Shown here: positions 1 through 14,237 of the stretch, piece by piece
How the letters are laid out: every line of letters starts with the position of its first letter
How positions within the stretch are numbered: the first letter of the stretch is position 1
Assembly (NCBI GenBank): GCA_003640385.1
Contig: RCAB01000116.1
Location: 87,693-151,692 of the forward strand
Length of the DNA: 64,000 nucleotides
Direction of reading: 5' to 3'
DNA from: Setaria digitata
Lineage: Eukaryota > Nematoda > Chromadorea > Rhabditida > Setariidae
Notes under the pieces: generated by a model
Databases searched by the model: none
Seen by the model: the letters and a program-made list of their open reading frames with translations, nothing else
Told to the model about the DNA's origin: nothing
Made by a program: the position numbers and the translations under genes

Positions 1-55
1 TTATAAATTTCAAAGAAAGTTTAATAATTATTCATCCTTCTCTTTGTTTTTTCAG

Positions 56-2249
56 GTGGTTCAAACTGATCTCGGATCAAATTGATCTCGTCAAATGTGA
101 AAATGTCAATGCACAGCCTACTATCAGGTTAAATACTACTGCGAATATTATTCCATTATCAATACTTTGAGAATTATATTTATTACATATTAAATTTCCT
201 TTTTTTTTTTTTTTTTTTTTTCTCTCTCTCTCTCTCTAGTTATTATTACAAAACTATTTCATTCAAATGATATTTAAAAAAGAATTTTCTCATTTTTTTT
301 TTTTTTTTTTTGTTTTTTATTGCTTATTTGATAAGGATTTATTTATGGAACAAAAAGGAATTTTTCTTTTTTTTTTTCTTCAGTTCATTCGGTATGACTA
401 CAACAGATAACGAACAATATCATACGGAAGATATGGATTCTTCTGAACGTGTACAAATATCAACTCATCCACGTCTTGTTAATGCTAGTGAAATAACAAT
501 CCAGCAGCCAACAATTCTGGAACATGCTCAACCGGTTTTAACACCAACGGAACGGTTACGGCGTAATGATGAGCTAATTATGAAAGCTTTACTTGACAAA
601 CAAGCAATCTTAGCTGAATTTCTTCCCGGATCAAATGTTTGTTCAAATTAATTTCGTTTTTTTTTTTTTTTTCTTTTCCTTTTTTTTTTTTTACTTAATA
701 TTAAAATATTTGCACATACATATAGATAAATGAAAAGATTCGAAAATTGTACATTAAAGATATCAAATTTTGTAGAACTGAATCATTAAATCAATTAGTT
801 TCTTTTTTTTTTTTTAGAAAAGTAATCTTGCCGAACTGGAAAAATTAACAGAACAATTAACGGGTATGGCTGTAGCAGAATTAAAACAACGTGATGGTCA
901 AGAATTAGCAATGAGCGCTATTGTACATGGAAATCGTTTACTTGATGCAATAAATCAAGGTTTAACTTGTCTTAATTTAAGAAAAGCTTATTTTTTCATT
1001 TTTTTTTCTTCTTTTCCGCACATTTTTATTTCTCTTTGAAATGTTTTTTTCTTTTTTTTTTTTTTCTCTTCTTTTTCTCTCTCAAACACACACTTTTCCT
1101 TTCGTAATTATATGAGCTAAGAAACATAAAAGCGTAATTTTTGATCTCTTAGATTTTAATTTATGAGCTTAATTAAGTTCGAAAAAATTTTTCCATCTGA
1201 TCAAGTGGAAATTTTGCCGCACACCAAATTAACTAATTTATTATTTTCATAGTTATTCAGGCAGAGAGAGAGAGAGAGAGAGAGAGCGAAAGAAAAGAGA
1301 AATAATTGAAGGTTTGAGTGCACGAAAAGATGTGGACAGTTCGGCTAGTGGTACAATTGGACTTAAATTGGATAATGTTGAAAATGATGTGCCGACAGTT
1401 GCATGCTATAAGTTAACCGCTATCGCAGCACCTTTAATGAATCATTTAAAAGCAATGATGCAAGTTATTCAAGATCAGCAAAATGAAATCAAAACGATCA
1501 AGCAGCAGCTTCATCAGTACAAAGTGTTTTTTTTTTTTTTTTTTGTTAATAATTTTAATTCCTATTACAGTTACAGTAAAGAATGAAAAAGAAGAAAGAG
1601 TAAAAAAAGAAAAGAAAAATGAAATGAAATAGATATTTAAATTTGTTATAATGAATGATTTTTTTTTTTTTTGTTAAATAAAAATATAATTAAAATAACT
1701 GAAATTACTGTTAATAATGATGAGTTATTTTTATCGAATAAAAATTTGAAATAATGTAAGAAATTTAATTTTGAAATTATTTGAACTTCTCACATGAAAA
1801 ATGATTTTTATGTACTGTTTTTAAAGTAAAAAATTTTTATTAGTTTAAAATATTGGATGCAAATGATTTCTTATTATGGATAATTTCTTTTATTAAATTA
1901 AATTTTTGCAATAATTTTGAAATATTTCAAATTTTTACTACAAAAGATTTATTTTATTATTTAAAAATTTTGTAAAAAAAAAAAAAAAAAAAAATAATTT
2001 AATAAATAGAAAAAAAAAAATGAAAAAGAAAAAAAGAAAGCATTGGTAAATTTATTGCAGGAACTTGCAAATGGTACAAATCGAACCGACAGCAAAGAAA
2101 CGCTAACGGAAGATGCTGATTGTAAACAGGTGGTATTGCCGGATGCGGAAGCTGAAAGACGTAAACGGTTACAAACGAAACGACAACGTAATACGGCAGT
2201 AACTCTTTCGGCAGCATCAATACATCCTCAATCTTTGACAAAAAGTTGA
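56..2249 (+). CDS. C-terminal exons of a RhoGEF-type (DH-PH) exchange factor, partial
   Basis: Five exons join in phase: 56-127, 384-636, 818-959, 1312-1523 and 2061-2249, ending in TGA; the 5' part lies outside the window. The first exon encodes WFKLISDQIDLV, which looks like the closing helix of a PH domain with its conserved Trp. Exon 2 has a polar stretch and then a helical segment (LTPTERLRRNDELIMKALL) of the kind that follows DH-PH cassettes in RhoGEFs. Exon 4 ends in a strong coiled coil (MNHLKAMMQVIQDQQNEIK). The last exon is basic and polar (AEAERRKRLQTKRQR). Such proteins activate Rho GTPases at the membrane and cytoskeleton; a relative of the PDZ-RhoGEF/LARG group (nematode rhgf-1) is my best guess. 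The DH domain is not visible, so the family call is inference. The exon structure is firmer than the name. The acceptor before 1312 (TTGAAG) is weak. Confidence 0.55.
1262..1287. repeat. (GA)n microsatellite in RhoGEF intron
   Basis: A run of about 13 GA dinucleotides sits where the polypyrimidine tract of the next acceptor (before 1312) would normally be. Confidence 0.9.
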
Positions 2250-2355
2250 ATTATGCTTTTCAGGTTCACATTACATTTCCTTGCTTCCCATATGGATCAT
2301 TTTCATTTATCTTTTTCGTCTCTCAGTACTGATAAAAAAATTTTTTAATTTGTTG

Positions 2356-2392
2356 TATGTGTGTATGTATGTATGTGTATGTGTGTGTATGT

Positions 2393-2440
<48 letters not shown>

Positions 2441-2448
2441 ATGTGTGT
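2356..2448. repeat. (TG)n/(TGTA)n microsatellite
   Basis: Imperfect TG repeat interleaved with TGTA units, about 0.1 kb downstream of the RhoGEF stop codon. The Cys/Val-rich frame across it is a repeat translation, not a gene. Confidence 0.9.
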
Positions 2449-2485
2449 TTTTCATTTGTTCCTTAGATTATTATTAATTATTGAT

Positions 2486-2523
<38 letters not shown>

Positions 2524-3647
2524 ATATATAGCTAAGTTTAGATTTTGTTTTGAAAATTAAATTGAAGAATGAAAAGGAAATTTTGATTCCTTCCTTTTTA
2601 CCAGATTAATTATTATCATTATTATTATTATCATTCTTGTATTAAAACATTTACTCATGCTTTTGTACAGGTTTCTTTTCTCTTTTTTTTTTTTTTTTTT
2701 TTTCGTTTGTTGATATATTAATTTTTCAGAACTTATTCGATTTTTATTCATTCATTAAAAATTATTGGGTTTTTTTTTTCCAATAGAAATTTTCAAACAT
2801 TATTAATTGTGAACATTCTTCATTTTATTTTCTCCCATTTCCATCCCTCCCTTTCTCTTATATTATTGGATTACGGGATTATATCTTTTTTCTTTTTTTT
2901 TTCTTTTTCTTTTTTTTTTTTTTTTTTTTTTTAAATGAGATCGTTGAAGAAGGAAATTAGCTATTCCCGATGATATGTCTATTAACAGAAAGAAGATGCT
3001 GAAAAGTTTTTGAAATTTTTGAAATCAATAATACTGTTTGAAAAAATGCTTGTAACAGTGCTTTCTTCTCTTTTTCCCTTTTCAGTATTTGTGTTACCGG
3101 TGTGCACAATTTTGTAATTTGAAAAAAAGAACATTTTTATCCAGATTTGAATATTTTTTAAAATTAATTTCCAGATCGGTAAACAAAATTTCAAACTTTT
3201 CTTACTTTGTTACTTTGATTAATATTAGTTGATTTGTGATATTAAATGAAAGTTCTTCGTAGCTAGAAGAATCTCGACCGTTTAATGCACTAATTCTAGA
3301 TGAAGCAAGAGTGGAATTATATTTTGAATTTTCTAAAAATGAATGTTGCATAAATATTAGCTGATTCACTTTCTTCTACTAAATTGAAATCAAAAATAAA
3401 AATGTTTGAAATTCTAAAATGTAAAATAAAATTCTGTTTTCGATAATTTTCATCTTTGATGTTGCCTGAAAAAAAAAAAAAAAAAAAAGGAAAGAAATAG
3501 AAGAAAAGAAAGGACTTGAGGGAAAGAAATTACTTTGAAAAAAAAAAAAAATGAATTTGAAATTCATTTAAATATTTGGAAATTCCAGGAAGAAATTTTT
3601 TTACTCAATAAATGAACTTATAAAAATGGACGATTTGTTTTCTTTTT

Positions 3648-3690
<43 letters not shown>

Positions 3691-3696
3691 NNNNNN
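3691..3696. other. Assembly gap (N) inside a poly-T tract
   Basis: Six N bases are flanked by long T runs, so the true homopolymer length is unknown. Single N bases also occur at 15481, 24541, 30253 and 55859, four of the five sites being beside homopolymers or dinucleotide repeats. Confidence 0.95.
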
Positions 3697-4642
3697 TTTT
3701 TTTTTTTTTCGTTTTTTTTTATGGCACATAAAAGTGAATTATGAAATATTGTTTGATGTTTTATTTTTGTCTGTTAAGGCATGATAATGGTGTATTACAA
3801 TAAAATAACTGGTTTTGTCTTCACCATTTCTTCTTTTTTTTTTTTCTTTTTTTTTTTTTTTGCCAACAAATTTTGCGATCATTGGTGAGCCCGATTGTAA
3901 ATTAATTTTCCATTAGGTTAACACTGAAAATGGATGTGCACACAATTGTGCAAATTAAATCATACTGAAAATTATTAAATGTAAAATCTAAAGTAAAAGA
4001 AAAAAAAAAAAGTAGTTCAGATTTTTAATTTTATAGATTTGATTGAATTTTATTGCGAATGCAAAGGTTCTGCCTTAGTGTTAGTTAATTTAAAACTAAT
4101 CAAACTTCATCATTTCTAATTATTTCCTCAACTAAATAATAAATTTCACTCAGTATGATTGTTTTTTTTTTTTTTTTTTTTATAGAAGAATAAAAAAATA
4201 AAAAATTTGTTATTAATTTATTTAACTCATTTATCATCCTGAAAATAACAACTTTTTGGTGAAAATCTTCAAGTTATGATTTCATACAAAAAAAAAAAAA
4301 AAAATTAATCATCATGGGAACATGCTAAATTTTGTTCTCAATAAATTTGTATTACTAATCTCGACTACGATCGATGTTAGATGATAATCTCTCGATAATT
4401 ATTTCATACAAAATCATTGGTAAAGTATACCCTATGATGTGTTTTAATTGAATACAAAATTTACTTGTTTGATTCTACATCACAAAAGAGCACATTCATG
4501 CTGCTAGAATTAATTTAATGATCGAAAAATTGACAACTAATTCTGAAAATGCATTAGTGCATGTTCCAGCAACAAACACTACATAGAAATGTCATCGATT
4601 GATGCCATCATTTTTAAACATCGTATTTAAGGATTTGATATG

Positions 4643-4674
<32 letters not shown>

Positions 4675-7600
4675 TACTAATAGTCTTTCAATTATGATGC
4701 TTAACTCTTGACAATTTACTTTTCTTAATTTCACATTAATATATTATTTTCCTTAGAAAAAAAAAAAAAAAAAAAGAAAACGAAGGAAAAAAAAAAGTTA
4801 ACAAAGTAACAAAGGTTGCTGCTGCTTTTTTTTTTTTTTTTTTTTTCTAAAGTAATAAAGTAATATTACGTTTTTTAAATTTTTCTCATTTTCCATGCAC
4901 CAAGAAATCAAAATTATAAAAAATTTGAAATTTTTCTTCCATCGATTTTTAAATTTTTCCATGCCAAAAGTGTAATAACAAAGTTTATTATGTTTTTGAA
5001 TCGAACTAAGCGGAATCGTAATGGACGGTTCAGATTCAGGAAACGAACGAGAGTCAGAAGAAAGAAAGAAATTTTGAAATTTTCTTTTTGTAATTTGATT
5101 ATTGGCAAATGTTATACGGGAATTTACAACTCTCGGATGCTATGAAAAAAACGATGATTTTTGCCGAATAATGAAATATCCAAGTAGGTCATGGAACTGA
5201 AAAGTCGGGTCGAAATGTTAGAAATCATATTAAATGGATCAGATTCGGGAGTCATAGATGGATCATATTCAGGAAGTTGAAAGTTCGAAAACCTTAAGAA
5301 GAAATTATCGTCAATGACATAATTAAAAATAAAATAAATTTGTTGAACATTAATTGACGAATTTTGTTTAACAGTTTTTTTAATTTTGCCGTAGTTTTCT
5401 GAATGATTATGTCTTCAATATTTATTGCAACTTCTCTTGCGTTAAATTTTTTAGAATTTTACAAAATGAAACAAATGATAACTGATATTTTCATTTGAAG
5501 GAAAGTTTCACTGCTAATTTTTCAGTCAAATTTTTTCATTCCTAAAAATTTTAGAAAGATCAAAATCACAAACATTTTCCGTCAATTTCCTTTTTTTTTT
5601 TTTTCTGAATTTTAGAAAGTTCAGAATTTAAAACATCCATCCAAAAACTTGACTTCATTCCATTGTCCTTCAGTGTACCAGTTTCTTTGTTGGCTCTTTT
5701 TTCTCATCCAAGGTTGTTTTTTTTTTTTTTTTTTTTTCAGTTCTTTTGTTCCTTCGCTATTACTGACCTAATTTTAAATATTTTGCCTGATTGTTTGTCC
5801 ACATTTGTTAATGGTTAGCGAAAAAAAAAGTCCCTAGAAATTTCTGTGCGAAGTTTTTCCTAAAACTAAAGAATTTTGCCTTAAAATGCATTGTTTCTTT
5901 CATTTTAAACAGATATGCGCTGTTATTCAAAAAGAAAAAAGCAGCCGACTATTAGAAATTTCCGGAATTTTCAAATTTTTTAACCATATATACATATCAT
6001 TAGACATCATTCATTGCATATACATTGATAATGATAATGATAAGAATTGATGAAAAAAATCCACTAGGAAAGCAATTAATTAGTTTAAGCTGAAGTCTGA
6101 AAAAATTTCAGTAGAACTATGAATTGCATTCAGTGATACTATGCGATATCAGTGATGAGACTGAAACTTCATTAGTTATAAATTTACTGAAAATTCATTC
6201 ATGTTAATAATAATTTAATCGACTAGTTGAAAATTATTTTCCACATGATCCTTCTCCCTTTAAATATGACAACAATTTTATATTTCAAACAAAACACTAA
6301 ATTCGAAAATAATTCTTGTAATAAATTGTAATGCTACTCTGATGCTTTATGCAAACGATGTGTTTACATTTATTTAATCATGATTAAAAATTCATCATAA
6401 ATAACAATGAAATGTTGTTAGCGATTATAATATTTAATTTCATTGTTAACTTTCCAATAATAAAGAAAATATATTGCAATCATTGTCAAATGAAAGAGAA
6501 GAAAAATTCCCCATTATGAAAGTATGAAGCACTTCGAGATGTAGTAGAAAATTTTTTGCTGCCAATTCACTTTATTTCATTTCATTTCATTTCATTTTAT
6601 TTTTATTTTATTTTATTTTTTTGCTCCGCTTCTTTTAACCCTTATTAATTGGCTGATGAATCTCATTATCGTTCGTGTCACATTCCAATTCACTTTTAAA
6701 TTTTAGCCCAAAATTTAGGTTGCAATTCTATTAGGGTAAAATAAGGGCAAGGAATAATGAGAGAAAAAAAAAAAAAAAACGAAAAGAAAAAGAGAATAAT
6801 TTTTGGTAGATTTTTTATACTTCAATCACTGACATGATAAATTTTTTCCAATGAATATCAGTAATTCAAACTAGATTCAATGAATTAAAGCTTTTAGTTT
6901 GGAGAAAAGAATTTGTAAAATAATATATTTTGGATAATTAATAAATTTGAATTATTACTGACTTTTTTGAATAGAATTTTTCCAATATTTGCAAAATTTC
7001 ATTGTACCTTATAATATGAATAAAACAGTGCTGTAAATAAATAATTATTTACATGCCATTTATTCATATTTTATTTAACACATATACACCAATGTGAAAA
7101 TTCATCGAAATTTTGACTATTCACTTGTTTTTTTTTTTTTTAATTGGTGCTTAAAATGTTCGACCTTGAAATATTCCAATTTTCAGTTATTTTGAATTCC
7201 ATTTTTTTCCTCGACCTTTTTCACTTTATTCGTTTTTCATTACTTTTTCTTTATAGCAGTACTTTTTTCTTACTTTTTGAGTGGAAATACTGCGAAAAAA
7301 TTTCAATAAGAATCGAATGGAAAATCGTTTCAAATTTTAGAAATGAATGAATTTTTTTTCTTTTGTTATTTTTTTTGTTTTTTTTTTTTAGCAATTTTCT
7401 CTTTCTCAAAATATTAATCGTCTCATTTGAAATTTGAAAAAATTATTTTAAAAGTTCCAATAGTTAATTAATAAAAATAAAACTTTACCAGTCGAGTATA
7501 GTATCGGAAATGCAAACTTGTCAATTTTGAGAATTTAACGAGTTTAAATTTTCGTTCTTATGCCCTCTAAAAGTATATTTGGATTCATATCACTGTGAAG

Positions 7601-10600
7601 GACCTGTCTTCCAGATGTCACATAACGCCATCTTGAATTCCTTTCCACTTCTTCATTCTTCCTATCCTCCGTCCTCCTTCTCCTCACTTCCTAGATAGAC
7701 AACCTGTTTTATCCTCTTCTCATTATTGATTTCAAATAATTTTTAACAAAGCATATTTCGATATTAACTTGTTTTAATGGTTAAATTACTTTTCAAAACT
7801 TTTAAAGTCTGATTTTAAATTTGTCAACTATCATCATATTAGGTATGAATAATTATTTGTTTAATAATTTCAAAATACTTTGTTGTTTGTATTAATGAAT
7901 ACCATATTTATTTTTGGTGATGAAATCAGTGTGCTGATAAGCATACCTTCACAATGCAAACATAATTCTTCACCTTTTTTTTTCCCTCATTACAACCTTC
8001 ATTTCAAGATTTAAATTAAAAATTAAAAACTTTTAACCGAGGATGTTGAAAATTGCTGTCTTACAACGAACGACATAGATCTTAAAAGCTGTTTGTTATA
8101 AATTGAAATTGGTAACAAGATTTTAACTTTAAATTTCATTTACACTAATTTGCAAAAGTTTTTCGATGTGAAATCCGGCTGTTCCTCGTAAAATAACTCG
8201 AAATTTTAGATTTCAAATCAACTGAAACTTAATTTACATTCATTTTCGGAATTTCCTTTTTTCCCCCGATGCTAGCTAAAATCGGTATGTTTCAAATGCA
8301 AATTGCTAGCATTGAGCAATTTTGTTGATGTTAAAATCAATTTGACATTTTCAATCTTCAATTTTTTTTTCCACACTTTTTTATTATTCCACTAAAAGGT
8401 GCAATGAATATATATGAATAGTATAGTTTGTAAAATAGGTTTAAAATATATTCATACAATGATGTAAATGATGACAATGATGACACGAAGACACATGTAA
8501 AGATGGGGACAATCCGGATGACATGACAGTTTGATGACAGCTTGGTATAATGGTGCCAATATAAAATTTTATAACTGATTAACCGATCAGACATTTCTTA
8601 TTCACTAAAAAGTTTGCAAACAGTCGTGTAAAATTTGTCGTGTCAGGTCTCAGCTCATTCTTTTCAACATACAAATTTCATTCTTCCTCTCTTCTTTCCT
8701 TTTTTTTTTTCTTTTTATCTTTTCAAATAAATGTATTAGGTCAAATTTGGATTTCAATTTTTGATCCAAAATAGAAAATGGTTAAAAATAATGCTTTATG
8801 GCAACATTAAATATTCTAAATTTCAATTAATCAATCATTGGATCATTGGATCAATTATGTTGCCTCATTTTGTGGAGAGATGAATAAATTAGGTGATTAA
8901 TTAAAAATTGCCATATTTAAAAATTCGATAATTAATTAAAATTATTGACATTTTGTAGCAAATTTATTTGAAACCACTATAAATAATCCATATTCTTTTT
9001 TTTTTTTTTTTTTTTTTTGTTGATGATTTTCGCATTGTTCTTTTCTTTGCTTTTTTTTTTTGCTGAAGTAAATTAAATTTATGAATGTCAATAATTTTTT
9101 TCTCTAGATTAAATTACTATTAAAATATTGTGACTACTTGTAAGTGTTGGAAAAGTATCTAATTTTTTTTTACTGCAATTTAATTTTAGACTATTTTTGT
9201 TTCATTGAAAAATCCATCATTTTGTCTTTTCCATTTAAACGTTTGACCATTATTTTATGGATTTATCTGTGCATCAGTTACAAAAATTAAATTAACATTG
9301 GAGCAAATTTATCCATTTCCATTTTTCTGTCTCGATTGAAGAAGACGAATTCGAAAGATTCGGAGGCAGAAATACGCTAATTTAGTTTACTAGAGACTGA
9401 CACAAAGAAAATGAGAAAATGAGTTTTTTTTTTTTTTATTCTAATAATTTTGTTGCTTTTTAAAAATTTTTAATCGCATTTTTAATGTAGAAATATTTTA
9501 TAGCATGACCTTAACTAATGCACAGGAAAATTTTTACGAACCCTGAAAATCCCTGAAACAATAAAATTTTCAACAATTTATTGAAAATTAATTTATAATT
9601 CAAAAAAAAGCTAGTTTAATTGAAAAATTTACAATATATTAAATTATTACTCGATTAATTTTTTTTTTTTTTTCTTTTTAGAAAAAATACGTGTGAGGAA
9701 TGAATAAATTACGCAATTTAGCGCTCCTGTTACAAATAAATTCTTATTCATCAAAGTGATAAATAAAAATTTATTAATATGTAGCTAATTAAGAATTTAT
9801 AATAAGAATGATTTGTATTCGATTAAATATATGTATATATAGTAAATGGTTATTGTTACTCCTCAAGTTATAGTAATTTCAAATGTTTGCCAATTAAAAT
9901 GAACTAGTTTATTATGTATGTTAATTTTCGTAACTTCTTGTGCAATTCATCCTCTGTTAATTGGTTAATGTATATAATACTGTACGAACATTTTAGTTCA
10001 TCCATTCATCATTTTTCAATAATTTCAATTTATTGCTTATTTCATATTAAAAAATGTATGAGACGAAATCTTTTTTTTTATATGCATACACACATATATG
10101 CGGATATATAAAATTTGTTCCATTTTTTCCATGAATATTTATCGTACCAAAAAGGGTTGTAGAGAATTTTTAGTCCCCAATATATAAATAGTGTATCTTC
10201 AGTGGTATTCTATGTGAAATAGACTAATTTAATTAATTAGTTGGGAAGGAAAAGCGATGACTAATGATTAAAGATACTTGAGGACGGGCTGCTAGAACAG
10301 GTGGATTAAGAGATGTAATGGAAAAAGAAATTTTACGAAATAACTTCTGAAACAACAGCTAACAGCAATTGCTTTCTTTTATCATCATCCCTTCTTCCTT
10401 TCTATTTCATTCATTCAGCCGTTTATTCTTTCGTCCATTTTTAACGAAATAACAGAAATTAATTAAATTAGAAATTATAAGAAAGGTTTGTTTATGTGTG
10501 AATTATCAAAAGACATACACTGCCTATATATATATAATGTATCTATGGAACTAATTAAATCGGTAAATTGATTTTAATTGCTTGTTGCTTTGTAAAATGA

Positions 10601-12200
10601 TTGGATTGTGAATATGGAATAAAGATCAGTTGGTGAGCAATTTACATTAATTAAATCAGTTTTCAACAGCCTTGAAGACGACGAACAACCGATATGGCAA
10701 CAGAGCGGAAGGCGAAAGTGCCGGGAAGAAGAGAATGAATATTTGACGTAGTCAAGTCTCAAAACGGAATAGGACTGCAAGAAGGTGACTTATCCATATG
10801 ACCCCTATGACCCCATTTCAGCGTCTGTCCCCAAATTTACCTTTCACTTCTTTCGCCAATTTTCAACATGTGTACCACAAATTTCATTTCTTACAGATAC
10901 ATTTTTCCAAAAAAAAAAAGTGTTATACAAAAATTTAGAAATAAAAATGGATTAGTATTTTTGTTCGCTTAATTTTTCATAATTCACGATTTACATTGTT
11001 ATAGCGAAGCAATAATTATTCATACGAAAGTAGAAAAATATTTCAGTAATTTGAGAAAATATTTATTTCGTTTTTTTTTTTTTCGTCAACTTCGTTAAGA
11101 AATTATGTGCTGATAATTTATGCGTTCTCTTTTTTTTTTTTTTTTCCGCTTAAATTCATTCAATTATCAGTCTTTTACGAATGATAATGCTCCATTTGTT
11201 CATCTCTTAATACTTAATTTGTCAATTTTACATAATAATAGTTTAATTGCATTTAACACATGTCACGTGTTTTGAACTTTCTGATGTCTATGTGATAATT
11301 TCAATGGTTAAAAATGTTGTTCTTAAGAGAAGAAAAGTTTAGACGAACATATGAGAGAGACGATTTGATGAACAGAATTTAGCATAATAATTTCTTTTTG
11401 TGTTCAATTAAATGATATTTAACTAGATTAATATAATTATTTTGAACTAGCCATTCAAAACTAGCATTTTTTTCGTAGTACTGAAACTGAAAAAAAAAAA
11501 AAAAAATTGCCGTTAATTTAGTGGCTGATGTTGTTTCTTGCCTTCGACAAAACTATCTGTAATTTGGCTTATAGGGAAAATGATAAGAATGATTAATTTT
11601 TAAATTAAACTTTTACGCTAATAAATTCTCTAATTTTTCAATGGAAAGTGAAAATTCTCAAATAGTTTTTTATTCTTGCTAAAAAGTATTGCAAATAGTA
11701 CATTAAATTTTATTACTACCCTTCTTGCTTTTATTAATTGTTTGTTTCGCTAAAATATTTATGGATAATTATAATAATATAATTCTATTTTTTTTTTTTT
11801 TCATGAAAATAGTCTAACAAAATGATGCAATGCTAAGTTGCCCTCAGAAAATTCAGAAATAATATTAATATTAATAATTTAAAATAATTTTAAAAAATAA
11901 CAATAAATAATGATAATAACAAAATAGTAATAATAATAATATATTTATGGTTTTAAAGCAAAATTGGATTTTGATGAAATTTCAAATTGCAAAACCTGAA
12001 TGTTTCTATCTTCGCAGCAAAAAAATAAAATTTTGCTTCTAGTTCCTAACTGTCACTTGATTGCTTCTGTTTTGCGTTTCCATTGTTACGAGCCATTTTT
12101 CATTTAATTCCGATGTTTCATTTATTAATTTCTTTTATTAAATTTCACGAAATTTTTTATTCCGTTTATGAATTGTGAATTATGTGATTTTTTAAAAAAA

Positions 12201-12392
12201 AAAATTACTTTTAATATATATATATATATATATATTAAAAGTATTTTAATTTTTATATATATATTAAAAGTAATTTTAATTTTAAAAATTAATCCCACTT
12301 CAGTTTGGTGAAAATTGTGCAGAAATGTAAACTTTTTATATATATATATATATAAAGTTTCATTTATTAATTGAAATATATATATTTCAATT
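12201..12392. repeat. Cluster of TA-core inverted repeats (cruciform-prone)
   Basis: Several palindromes lie side by side. Arms of 18 nt at 12201-12218 (AAAATTACTTTTAATATA) and 12260-12277 are exact reverse complements, with a further partial copy of the arm at 12231-12250. A second hairpin has arms AAACTTT (12329-12335) and AAAGTTT (12354-12360) around a TA tract. A third, at 12369-12392, is a perfect 24-nt palindrome. Each has a (TA)n core with short unique arms, unlike an ordinary TA microsatellite. Confidence 0.85.
12289..12335 (+). repeat. 47-bp direct repeat, copy 1
   Basis: A 47-nt segment beginning TTAATCCCACTTCAGTTTGG and ending GTAAACTTT is repeated identically at 12610-12656. This copy runs straight into the TA hairpin at 12329-12360. 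Confidence 0.9.
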
Positions 12393-12609
12393 ATATATAC
12401 ATTATTTAAATTTATATTAGTTTATTAATTTAATTTTTAATAAATAGGATTGGATACGAAATTACTGAAGCATTTGAAGCAAACGGAAACTGAAAGATAG
12501 ATAAGAAGAGGGTTAGGATGGTAGCATGCCGCCTAATTTTGACAGATGCCTTTTTACTTCCGGTGAAGTCGAGAAATTGTGGAAAATTGAAATTAAGGCG
12601 AATGCAGCA

Positions 12610-12656
12610 TTAATCCCACTTCAGTTTGGTGAAAATTGTGCAGAAATGTAAACTTT
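12610..12656 (+). repeat. 47-bp direct repeat, copy 2
   Basis: Identical to 12289-12335 over 47 nt, but followed by ordinary sequence (AACATTTTTT) instead of a TA hairpin. It looks like the parental locus of the duplication. Confidence 0.9.
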
Positions 12657-14205
12657 AACATTTTTTACTTCAATTAAATAAATTTCCCAATTTATTCTAA
12701 ACATTTATTTCGAAATGAAATAAATGTTCATTATATTATTGATTAAAAGTAATTGAAATTTAGAATTATACATTGCATAGGAATTAGGGAATTTGTTTGT
12801 TGTCTGTTATCATTTAATCTTGTCATTTTTTTTAGTAAAATTTACCATAGCATATTTGTCTCAGAAATTTCCAATTTCACTTTGTAATACCCTACGTAAA
12901 TTAGTAGTAATAGATGAATGAAAAATAAGTAATTTAAAAAGAAAAAGAAGTAACAAGATGAAATGAATGTTGTATTTCGATAAATTGATCCATTCTCAAT
13001 CAGCAATTGATGATCGCTTATTCGTAGCATTCAATAATAATGTAAATTGAAATGAGACGAGAATGAATGAATGCTGCTGTACAAATCATATCATTTTGCA
13101 CTCGTAATGTATATTTATTTAGTGAAAATTGTTTGCGAGTAAAACTGAGTGAAGATCGAATTGGCTATTGGAATTGAACTGTACGAAGTGGATATCTTTG
13201 CTTGAATATTTGCTCATTTCAGTTTTCTAAACCTTTCAGTTCTTCATTTCTCGCCATTTCTTGATCATCTTTGATGCCATCGATGACAAATGATTGTGAT
13301 TTTGTATGATAGATATATATTTGTTGGTACCATCCAGATGAAATCGAAATATTTCCACCGATTTCATCAACATTTCCTTTTTTTTTTTCCTCTTTTCCCC
13401 CCTCCCTCCCGCAAATATTTTTTTTCCAATTTGCTAAGATTCATTTATTTCTTCCTTTAGAATTCATCATTCGTTTTTTTTTTTTTTTGTTTTGTTTTTT
13501 TTTCTTGCTTTATGCCTAGCCTTTCTAAGCCATAAAATATGCTCATTCTTAATTATTATTTGCTATTTTTTTTTTTTTTTTTTTTTTTTTTTATACGAAT
13601 AAATAGTATTATTTCATAAGATTGTATCTTTTGTAACACTTTCAAGTCGTTTTAATTGTGTGTTTTAAAGACATTTATGTTTACATATGTTACATCTTAT
13701 TTCCATCGTGAAATCATCTAGTGAGCTGAAATGATTTAAAATTTCGGAAATAATTGAATCTCTAGTTTGCTTCCTTTTAACATTGTTATTTTTAGCTATT
13801 AATTTCATAATTTCATTCATATCAAATTCAAACTGTTTAGAATTTTTTCATCAACTATCACATCCAGCGGTATTCCATTTCTGCTCCTGCTTTTATCACC
13901 AAAAAGCACTCGATCCGGAACCGTTTTTTTTTTTCCTTTTTTTAACTGAAATATAAATGAAAAAAAAAAAAATTACTCATTCATAAATTTTTCGATCTCT
14001 CCAAAATTTTCACTAAAGGCCTTAATTTAACCTATATTTTAAATGCATCATTATAAAGCTGAAATTGTTTGAAAATAGTTTTAAAAATAATAAAATTTTA
14101 AGAAAAAAAATGAAGAAAACAAAGAAAATTTAAAAAAAAAAAAAAACTGAAAAATAAAAATTAAATAAACTAAACTAGATGAATTCCAGAGCTCTTTCTT
14201 TCTCG

Positions 14206-14237
<32 letters not shown>

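Noticed and set aside
2281..2466. Cys/Val-rich frame resembling a small cysteine-rich protein
   Set aside because: It is the TG/TGTA microsatellite read in frame.
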